Assembly (NCBI RefSeq): GCF_004698125.1 | Contig: NZ_ML214298.1 | Span: forward strand, 1-64,000 | Reading direction: 5' to 3' | DNA: 64,000 bases | Source: Halosimplex halophilum | GTDB lineage: Archaea > Halobacteriota > Halobacteria > Halobacteriales > Haloarculaceae | Shown here: in pieces, positions 43,317 to 50,481 of the stretch | Numbering within the stretch: position 1 is the first letter of the stretch | Layout: the number at the start of each line of letters is the position of its first letter | Notes under the pieces: generated by a model | Database searches by the model: none | Told to the model about the DNA's origin: nothing | The model's input: only the letters and a program-made list of their open reading frames with translations | Translations under genes and position numbers: made by a program

Positions 43317-45308
43317 ATGTCACAGCAGGAATCCTCAGTCACGGTGGAACTGCCCGATGGAAGCACGCTCGACGTTCCGTCGGGCGCCACAGTCGAAGAC
43401 GTGGCCTACGAGATCGGTCCGGGGCTGGGCTCCGACACCGTCGCCGGCAAGCTCGACGGCGAACTCGTCGCCAAGGAGGAGCCCGTCTACGACGGCGCAC
43501 GCGTCGAGATCGTCACCCCCTCGGCCGACGAGTACCTGCAGGTGATGCGCCACTCGGCCGCCCACGTCCTCGCCCAGGCGGTCCTGCGGGAGTACCCCGA
43601 CGCCGACCTCGCCACCGGCCCGCCCACCGAGGAGGGATTCTACTACGACTTCGACGGCGTCGACGTCGACGAGGACGACTTCGACGAGCTGGTCGCCGAG
43701 ATGGAGTCCATCGTCGAAGACGACCTGGCGATCGAGCGCGAGGAGGTCCCCATCGACGAGGCCCGCGAGCGGGTGGCCGGCTCCCCCTACAAGGAGGAGA
43801 TCCTCGAGGACCTCGCGGCGGGCGACCGCGGCGCCGACGACGACATCGAGACGGTCTCGTTCTACAGCCAGGGCGAGTTCTCGGACCTCTGTGCCGGCCC
43901 GCACGTCGCCTCGACCGGCGAGATCGGGGCCGTCGACCTCCGGGAGATCGCCGCGACCAACTGGCGCGGCGACGAGGACCAGCCGCGGCTCACCCGCGTC
44001 TACGGCACCGCCTTCGAGTCGGAGTCGGACCTGGAGGACTACTGGGAGCGCAAGGAGGAGGCCGAGCGCCGCGACCACCGCCGCATCGGCCGGGAGATGA
44101 ACCTCTTCTCCATCCCCGAGCACTCCCCCGGCTGCGTGCACTTCCACCCCGACGGGATGGCCATCCGCCGCGAGCTGGAGGAGTACATCCGCGAGAAGAA
44201 CGACGAGCTCGGCTACGAGGAGGTCTGGACCCCCGAGCTCAACAAGGTCGACCTGTGGAAGACCTCGGGCCACTACGAGCACTTCTGCGAGGAGGACGAG
44301 ATGTTCCACTGGGACCAGGCCAGCGCCCGCACCGAGGGCGACGAGGCCGACGAGTACGGCCTCAAGCCGATGAACTGCGCCAACCACGTCCACCTCTACC
44401 AGCGCGAACGCCGCTCCTATCGCGAGCTCCCGAAGCGGTACTGCGAGTTCGGCACCTGCTACCGCAACGAGCGCTCCGGCGAACTCTCCGGGATGCTCCG
44501 CGTCCGCGGGTTCACCCAGGACGACGGCCACGCGTTCGTCACCCGCGACCAGATCCAGGGCGAGGTCACCCGCACGCTCGAAGTGATCGACGACGTGCTC
44601 GCCGACTTCGGGCTGGACGTGACCTTCAAGCTGGAGACCCAGCCCGACGACTCCTTCGGCGACGACGAACTGTGGGAGCGCGCCGAGGACGACCTCCGCA
44701 GCTCGCTCGACGCGCTCGGCGAGGGCTACGAACTCGAGGCCGGGGAGGGGGCCTTCTACGGGCCGAAGATCGCCGCCGACGCCGAGGACGCCATCGGCCG
44801 CGAGTGGACCGTCGGCACCGTCCAGCTCGACTTCGTCCAGCCCGAGCGGTTCGACCTCGTCTACGTCGGCGAGGACAACGAGGAACACACCCCGGTCATG
44901 ATCCACCGCGCGCTGCTCGGGACCTTCGAGCGGTTCATGGCCGTCATGATCGAGCACTTTGCGGGCCGCTTCCCGCTGTGGCTCGCGCCCGAACAGGTCC
45001 GCGTCCTCCCGCTCAACGAGGACGTGCTCGGCTACGCCCACCGCCTGCGCAACGACTTCGAGGCGGAGGGCTTCCGCGCGACGGTCGCCGACGGCGACGA
45101 CACGCTCCAGCGGAAGATCCGCGCCGCCCACGACGAGAACGTCCCGTACATGCTCATCGTCGGCCCCGACGAGGAAGAGGCGGGCACCGTCTCCGTCCGC
45201 GACCGCGCCGAGCGCGAGGCCCGCGACGTCGACCCCGAGGAGTTCCGCGAGCACCTCCGCGACGAACGGGCGGAGAAGCGGCTCGAACCGGACTTCCTCG
45301 ACGAGTAG
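43317..45308 (+). CDS. thrS: Threonyl-tRNA synthetase, bacterial-type
   Basis: A 663-residue enzyme charging tRNA-Thr. Order: TGS domain (SVTVELPDGSTLDVPSGATV), second additional editing domain with HSAAHVLAQAV near residue 75 and DLCAGPHVAS near 190 (the HxxxH...CxxxH hydrolytic site that removes serine), class II core with GCVHFHPDGMAIRRELEEYI, motif 2 YRNERSGELSGMLRVRGFTQ and motif 3 IHRALLGTFERFMAVM, then anticodon-binding domain (VRVLPLNEDVLGYAHRLRND). This is the bacterial-type architecture, not the archaeal DTD-like editing form. ATG at 43317 is preferred: GGAGGT (43305-43310) lies six bases upstream, unusual among mostly leaderless neighbours. Confidence 0.96.
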   Translation: MSQQESSVTVELPDGSTLDVPSGATVEDVAYEIGPGLGSDTVAGKLDGELVAKEEPVYDGARVEIVTPSADEYLQVMRHSAAHVLAQAVLREYPDADLATGPPTEEGFYYDFDGVDVDEDDFDELVAEMESIVEDDLAIEREEVPIDEARERVAGSPYKEEILEDLAAGDRGADDDIETVSFYSQGEFSDLCAGPHVASTGEIGAVDLREIAATNWRGDEDQPRLTRVYGTAFESESDLEDYWERKEEAERRDHRRIGREMNLFSIPEHSPGCVHFHPDGMAIRRELEEYIREKNDELGYEEVWTPELNKVDLWKTSGHYEHFCEEDEMFHWDQASARTEGDEADEYGLKPMNCANHVHLYQRERRSYRELPKRYCEFGTCYRNERSGELSGMLRVRGFTQDDGHAFVTRDQIQGEVTRTLEVIDDVLADFGLDVTFKLETQPDDSFGDDELWERAEDDLRSSLDALGEGYELEAGEGAFYGPKIAADAEDAIGREWTVGTVQLDFVQPERFDLVYVGEDNEEHTPVMIHRALLGTFERFMAVMIEHFAGRFPLWLAPEQVRVLPLNEDVLGYAHRLRNDFEAEGFRATVADGDDTLQRKIRAAHDENVPYMLIVGPDEEEAGTVSVRDRAEREARDVDPEEFREHLRDERAEKRLEPDFLDE

Positions 45309-45369
45309 TCGGGGACGCGTCCGGGCCGACCCGGACCGTTTTTGTCGCTGGCTGCCACACACCGCGAGC

Positions 45370-45630
45370 ATGGCGACCGACGCGCTCCGACGGACGGTGC
45401 GGCGCGGCGTCGCGGTCCTCGCGATCCCCCTGTGCCTGATCGCCCTCCAGCTCCGAGAGGTGATCGACGCGCTGCCGCGGGGCGACTACGTGCCCGGCGC
45501 GGTGACCGTGATAGTCCCGTCCGGTCTTCTGGTCGGCGCAGTCGGGTATCTAGTCCTCTCGGTGCTGGCGGCGGGCGTCTCGTGGGCGGGCGACGACCCC
45601 CGGCCGGCCGACCGTCCCGACGCCGAGTGA
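45370..45630 (+). CDS. Small two-helix membrane protein
   Basis: An 86-residue protein: arginine-rich start MATDALRRTVRRGVAVLAIP, helices at about 13-27 and 42-68, acidic tail DDPRPADRPDAE. Unknown function. It follows thrS by about 60 bases on the same strand and may share its transcript. Confidence 0.6.
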   Translation: MATDALRRTVRRGVAVLAIPLCLIALQLREVIDALPRGDYVPGAVTVIVPSGLLVGAVGYLVLSVLAAGVSWAGDDPRPADRPDAE

Positions 45631-45710
45631 CCGCCGATAGCGACGACGAGACGCCCGAACACCGGTATCGTTTTGCTCGTCGCGATTCGACCACCCGCTA
45701 GTCCCCCTCC

Positions 45711-46991
45711 ATGCCCGCCCGCATCCGCGCGCTGGGGGTCGTCGCGGTCGCCCTCCTGTGTCTGCTGGCCGCGATCGGCGCCCTCGCGCTGTCGGTCCCC
45801 GGCGCCCCCGCCGACGCCGACCAGAGCGACCCGACCGACGGCGGCCTCCAGCGCCTCCACGCCGCCGGCGTCACCGGCGGGAACGTCACCGTCGGCGTCG
45901 TCGGCGTCACCGGCTTCGATACCGACCACCCGGCGATCGCCGGCCAGGTAGTCGAGAGCCGCGCGTTCGGCGACGGCGCGACGGTAGAGAACGGCGGCCG
46001 CAACCGCCACGGCACCGCCACCGCCGCCGTCGTCGCGCGCACCGCTCCCGACGCCGACCTCCGGCTCGCCACCTTCGACGACACGACCGGCTTCCGGCGG
46101 GCTGTGACGTGGCTCGTCACCGCCGACGTGGACGTGGTCGTCGCCCCGGTCTCGTTCTACGGCCGCCCCGGCGACGGCACCTCGACGGTCGCGCGACTCG
46201 GCGAGTGGGCCCGCCGGCAGGGCGTCGTCTTCGTCGCGCCGACGGGCAACCTCGCCCGGGGCCACTGGGCGGGGCGCTACGGTGACCCCGATGACGGCCG
46301 CCTGCGGTTCGGCGAGTCGACGCGCAACTACCTCGCCGGCCGCGGGAGCGAGGCGCGGATCTGGCTCGCCTGGGACCGCGCGCACGCCAACCGGACCTTC
46401 GTCGCCGAACTCTACCGGACCGACGACGGCGAGCGCACGCTGGTCGCCCGCTCGGAGCCGTTCCCCGGCGACGGCGTCCCCAACGCCCGGATCAACGCCC
46501 GACTGCAGGGCGGCACGTACTACGTCGTCGTCCGCGGCCCGCCGAACGCCACCGGCGCGCGGGTCCGCCTCTCGTCGCCGACCCACCGCTTCCAGCGGAC
46601 CCGCCCCGCGGAGAGCGTCGCCGCCCCGGCCACCGGCCGCGGCGTGATCGGCGTCGGCGCCTACGACCCCGCCGCCGGCCGTGTCGAACCCTACAGTTCC
46701 AGGGGCCCCACCGCCGACGGCCGCCTCGGCGTCGACGTGGTCGCGCCCGCTCGACACGAAATCGGGGGGTATGACGAGCCGCTGGTCGGCTCCTCCGCCG
46801 CGACGCCGTACGTCGGCGGCCTCGCCGCGCTCGTCCTCGACGCCGACCCCGACCGCTCGCCCCGTGCCGTCGAACTCCGCCTCGAACGGACGGCCGAGGA
46901 CGTGGGCCCGGCGGGCACCGACCCCGTCGCCGGCAACGGCCTGGTCGTCCCCGGCCGCGCCGTCGACGTCCCCGCCAACGCCACCGGCTGA
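45711..46991 (+). CDS. Subtilisin-like (S8) exported protein
   Basis: A 426-residue protein with a Sec-type signal (residues about 5-30, ALGVVAVALLCLLAAIGALA). The S8 fold is recognised by RNRHGTATAAVVARTAP (His motif, near 98), VVFVAPTGNLARGHW (oxyanion Asn region) and the Ser motif GSSAATPYVGGLAALVLDAD near 363. The first strand reads VTVGVVGVTGFDTDHPAI, and the aspartate expected in the VVD-type triad position is not there. A 100-residue insertion with beta-sandwich character (TYYVVVRGPPNATGARVRLS) precedes the Ser motif. It may be an inactive or altered protease on the cell surface. Confidence 0.85.
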   Translation: MPARIRALGVVAVALLCLLAAIGALALSVPGAPADADQSDPTDGGLQRLHAAGVTGGNVTVGVVGVTGFDTDHPAIAGQVVESRAFGDGATVENGGRNRHGTATAAVVARTAPDADLRLATFDDTTGFRRAVTWLVTADVDVVVAPVSFYGRPGDGTSTVARLGEWARRQGVVFVAPTGNLARGHWAGRYGDPDDGRLRFGESTRNYLAGRGSEARIWLAWDRAHANRTFVAELYRTDDGERTLVARSEPFPGDGVPNARINARLQGGTYYVVVRGPPNATGARVRLSSPTHRFQRTRPAESVAAPATGRGVIGVGAYDPAAGRVEPYSSRGPTADGRLGVDVVAPARHEIGGYDEPLVGSSAATPYVGGLAALVLDADPDRSPRAVELRLERTAEDVGPAGTDPVAGNGLVVPGRAVDVPANATG

Positions 46992-47090
46992 GGGAGACTC
47001 CCACGGCAGGCGTCGCGTCACGACCGGGCGACCGAAGGAGTGTTCCAAGCAGTCGATCCGACGAGCGGTGGATCCAACGAGCGGTGCTGT

Positions 47091-47648
47091 CGGCGCGCGC
47101 TGTCGTCTCGGAATCGCTTGCGATTCCGAGGGCCGTCAGAGCTTGCTCTGACGTTGGCGCGCTCTCGTGCGCGCGACCGTAGCCGCGCGAGGTCTTCTCG
47201 AACTCGTGAGAGAAGGCTCGTCAGAGGTTGTCTCTGACGGTGGATGAGCACCGCAGCTTGCGAGGAGCGCAATCGGCTGGGGAGGTGTGTGGCCGTCTGC
47301 GGTGCTGTGCGGGGCGGTGCCGTCCTGGCGGACTGAACGGGCGAGGCGCGCTCGCGTGCAGTTCAGTCGCCTGAGCGACCCCTACCCGAGCGTAGCGAGG
47401 GTATGTCGCTCAGCGACCGCGAGCGCACCGAGGGCTTTCACCGCTTGCTGTCCCCTGCGGTAGCGACCCCAGTTAGCGAGCGCGCCGAGGGATTTCATCG
47501 TTTGCTGTCAAGTACGGTCGATCCAATCCAGAGCGAGCGCGCCGAGGGCTTTCAGCGCCTGTCGTTTCTTGCGGTCGCGGTCACTGCTAACGAGCGCGGC
47601 GAGGGCTCTCAGCGGACACTATCGAGTGCGAGCCGACCGACTGCTACG
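47091..47648 (+). repeat. Structured repeat element, family 2, copy C (expanded)
   Basis: The longest copy, within a 776-base gene-free gap (46992-47767). It has the same backbone as A and B but four extra perfect hairpins, for example CTCGGAATCG-CTTG-CGATTCCGAG and GTCAGAG-CTTG-CTCTGAC-type insertions before 47150, and two more before 47255. The core stem is CTGAGCGAC/GTCGCTCAG instead of CTGAGCGGG/CCCGCTCAG. The 3' end carries four units of a 57-base tandem repeat starting at 47421, 47478, 47535 and 47592. Bases 47650-47740 show nothing recognisable. Confidence 0.78.
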
Positions 47649-47767
47649 AACCGAATACGAACCACGACACAGCCGACAGAGATGGGCCCCACACCCTCAC
47701 ACCGACCACCACCGAATCGCAAGACACCGACCGTTCAAAGCGGGATTTAACCTTCGGGTAGGGCTAT

Positions 47768-48406
47768 ATGAACAGGGACGAAAGGATCGAACAGGAGATG
47801 TCGGGGCTCATCGACCGCATCCAGGACCGGACGGCGACCAGCGACGAGCGACTGCGGGTCCTCGACGTCGAGGGCGAGGAGACCGACGACGTGCTGGACG
47901 CGCTCGCGACGGACACCCGGCGGGCGGTCTACCGGGCGCTGTTCGAGCGCCCGCGCACCGCCTCGGAGATCGCCGACGCCGTCGACACGTCGGTCCAGAA
48001 CGTCCACTACCACGTCTCGAACCTCGAAGCGGCCGGGCTGGTCGAGCCCGTCGACACGCGCTACTCCGAGAAGGGCAACGAGATGACCGTCTACGGGCCG
48101 GCGAGCGACCCGCTGGTGATCGTCGGCAACGAGGAGGTCCGCCCGCGCGTCCAGCGGACGCTGACCGACGTGGTCGGCGGGATCGGCCTGCTCGGCGTCG
48201 GCGCGCTGCTCGTCCAGTGGGGCGCCGAGCGGGTCGCCCGGCCCTCCATCGGGGGCGCCGGTGCGGGTCCCGCGAGCCCCAACGCGACCGTCGGCGAGCC
48301 CGGCTCGCTCGCCTGGCTCGTCTTCGACGTGGTCGAGCCCGGCGTCCTCTTCTTCTTCGCCTGTCTCGCGGTGGCCGCCCTCGCGGCCCTGGCGCTCGAC
48401 CGGTAG
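47768..48406 (+). CDS. Membrane-anchored ArsR-type winged-helix regulator
   Basis: A 212-residue protein. Residues about 45-110 are a winged helix: VLDALATDTRRAVYRALFER, then ASEIADAVDTSVQNVHYHVS and NLEAAGLVEPVDTRYSEKGN. Two hydrophobic helices follow, about 135-152 and 180-208. HTH proteins of this form (an N-terminal ArsR-like domain with C-terminal membrane spans) are typical of haloarchaea and may sense membrane or redox state. A GATTTAA box near 47742-47749 suggests a leaderless start at the ATG. Confidence 0.85.
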   Translation: MNRDERIEQEMSGLIDRIQDRTATSDERLRVLDVEGEETDDVLDALATDTRRAVYRALFERPRTASEIADAVDTSVQNVHYHVSNLEAAGLVEPVDTRYSEKGNEMTVYGPASDPLVIVGNEEVRPRVQRTLTDVVGGIGLLGVGALLVQWGAERVARPSIGGAGAGPASPNATVGEPGSLAWLVFDVVEPGVLFFFACLAVAALAALALDR

Positions 48407-48660
48407 ACCCTCGCCTCGATCGGCAGACAACACGCCCCGACCGTCGACGTTTCTCACACCGACAGCGACGGATACGGTCGGCATCCCCGCGCGCGACGAC
48501 CGTCGACAGCGATGAGCGTCGACAGCGGCGAAGTGACGACGGCGGCGACAGTAGTGAGGAACGGTGAGAACGCGGAGAACAGCAGCGGTTCCCGGAAACG
48601 GTGGCGGGAACGGTAACGGAAAACAGGTCAGAAGCGGCCGAACGTGCGAGCCGGACGGGG

Positions 48661-50190
48661 TCAGCCCCGGACGAAGCCGAGGAAGAGGGCGACGCCGCCG
48701 AAGGCGATCAGGCCGCCCACCGCCAGCGCGCCGAGGCCGGTGAGCAGGGAACCGGAACCGCCGGCGGCGGCGACCGTCGCGCCGTCCGGTCCGGCGGGCG
48801 GGTCGTCGGCGGTGGCCGTCGAGGCGTCGCCGTCCGCGCCGCTCGCGCCGTCGTCGGCCATGACGACGAGCGTGCCGATGGCGTCGGGCTCGCCGTCGGC
48901 CCCGGCGCCGGCCGACACGGCCACGTCGTAGTCGAAGGGGTCGAGCGGGCTGTCGAGCGTCGTCTCGCTCGTGACGTTCGCCGGGCGGACCTCGCCGGCC
49001 TCGGCGACGGCCAGCGCGGGGCGGTCGGCGTCGTCGGTCGCGCCCGTCCGGACGACCACGACCGCGCGGTCGTCGCCGTTCGTGTCGCGGATCACGGCGG
49101 TCGTCTCGTAGGCGACCTCCTCTCTGTCGCCCAGGGTGACGGTCAGCGCGTCGGCGTCGCCGAACGCGACGGGGATCCGCGCCACGTCGCCCTCGGTGAC
49201 CTGGGTGACGCCCTGGACGCCGACGCCGTCGGCCGCGAGCGGCGTGGCGGTCGATCCCTCACCGCCCGCGGGCGTCGCGGTCGGGCAGTCGCCCTCGCAG
49301 TCGGCGACGCGCCCGTAAGCCTCGGCGAGCGCCTCGCCGTCGCCGCGGACGGTCACCTCGAAGGGCGTGCCCGCCGACACGTCGGTGAAGTCGAACGACC
49401 CGGCGAAGGTCCCGTCGTCGTCCACGGTGGTCTCGACCTGCATGAGGAACGGCGACGACGACGAGCGGGAGGTCACCCGGACCGACAGCGTCGTCCCGGG
49501 ATCGAGCGTCGTCTCGCCGGAGATCTGCTGCTGTGCGGCCGCGTCGACGACGACCTCGCCGTCGTCGTTCGTGTCGACGGTCGTCCCGTCGTGCAGCGGC
49601 CGCGGGGTCGCCGTCTCGTCGGTCCCGTCGGCCCCGTCGCTGCCGTCGTCCCCCGTGGACTCGCCGTCGGCGCTCAGCAGCGCCAGCGACCCGATGGCGG
49701 CCGGGTCGGCGGGGTCGCCCAGCGAGAGGTCGTAGGCCGTCGGCGCGAGCGGGTCGTCGGTGCCCGCGAGCTCCGTCCGGTTGTCGACCGCGTCGCCGTC
49801 GGCGACGGTGAGGTACGACCCGGGGCCGCCCTCGTCGACGGCCGCCGTGTCGAAGCGGACGACGACGGTCCCGTCGCCGTCGGCGTCGGTGACCGTCGCG
49901 CGGGCCTCGAAGTTCTGGTCCTCGGCGTCCGCGTCGCCGATCGCGAACCGGATGCCTTCGCCGTCCGAGCCGGTCGTGTTGATCGCGATCTCGGCCGTCT
50001 CGCCCTGTCGGACCGTGGTGATCGTCTCCTCGAAGGACGGGCTCGCCGGGGCGCCGGCGGCGACGACCCCCGCCAGCGGGCCGGTGACCAGCGTCGTGAC
50101 GAGGACGGCGACCAGGGCGAGCCGGGCGCCGCGGCGCGCTCGCGCGGGGAGCGCGCGGGCGCCGGCAGTGACGGAGGGGATGCCGGTCAT
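48661..50190 (-). CDS. Secreted surface protein with repeated beta domains and C-terminal anchor
   Basis: A 509-residue exported protein. The signal region is RRGARLALVAVLVTTLVTGP at residues 20-40. The mature part has two similar modules: SFEETITTVRQGETAEIAIN ... IGSLALLSAD, and VTQVTEGDVARIPVAFGDAD ... IGTLVVMADD, each ending in a low-complexity acidic Thr/Asp/Gly linker. This is the layout of BGTF-type surface domains in haloarchaeal S-layer-associated proteins. The last 30 residues, GSLLTGLGALAVGGLIAFGG and beyond, form a membrane anchor. No enzyme motif is seen. Confidence 0.72.
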   Translation of the reverse strand: MTGIPSVTAGARALPARARRGARLALVAVLVTTLVTGPLAGVVAAGAPASPSFEETITTVRQGETAEIAINTTGSDGEGIRFAIGDADAEDQNFEARATVTDADGDGTVVVRFDTAAVDEGGPGSYLTVADGDAVDNRTELAGTDDPLAPTAYDLSLGDPADPAAIGSLALLSADGESTGDDGSDGADGTDETATPRPLHDGTTVDTNDDGEVVVDAAAQQQISGETTLDPGTTLSVRVTSRSSSSPFLMQVETTVDDDGTFAGSFDFTDVSAGTPFEVTVRGDGEALAEAYGRVADCEGDCPTATPAGGEGSTATPLAADGVGVQGVTQVTEGDVARIPVAFGDADALTVTLGDREEVAYETTAVIRDTNGDDRAVVVVRTGATDDADRPALAVAEAGEVRPANVTSETTLDSPLDPFDYDVAVSAGAGADGEPDAIGTLVVMADDGASGADGDASTATADDPPAGPDGATVAAAGGSGSLLTGLGALAVGGLIAFGGVALFLGFVRG

Positions 50191-50321
50191 CCGACCACCT
50201 CCGTCGGACGCGGTCGAGCGGCGGCGTTCCGCGGACGGGCGTCGCGTGGCTGTCCGCGTGCGGTGCGTCGGTCGGAGGTGCCGGTCGCGGGCGACCGGTC
50301 AGGGTGGCAGTCCTCGGTCAT
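50187..50321 (-). CDS. Possible 44-residue ORF upstream of the surface-protein gene
   Basis: A frame starting MTEDCHPDRSPATGTSDRRT ends TGA overlapping the ATG of the surface protein (ATGA). Its ATG at 50321 lies about 25-30 bases after a TATTTGTA box (about 50346-50353), exactly where a leaderless transcript should begin, whereas the surface-protein ATG is 130 bases further. No family is recognised and the composition is arginine-rich, so it may be only a coupling leader. Confidence 0.35.
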   Translation of the reverse strand: MTEDCHPDRSPATGTSDRRTARGQPRDARPRNAAARPRPTEVVG

Positions 50322-50481
50322 CGCACTCGGAGCGTCGTTCGGCGTACAAATACCACTCCCGTAAGCTTCAAACTGGCTTTGAGCGGCGGTCCGCCGCGGG
50401 TCCCCGACGGAACCGCGACGGTCACGAGGTCCGCCGCGCGGGGCTAGGGCTTTTATCCGGGCGCGCGAAGACGTATCCACA

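Noticed and set aside
47403-47750. 115-codon plus-strand ORF with four 19-residue repeats (ERAEGFHRLLS type)
   Set aside because: It is the translation of the 57-base tandem repeat in structured repeat copy C; the frame is not maintained in copies A and B and there is no promoter or start context.
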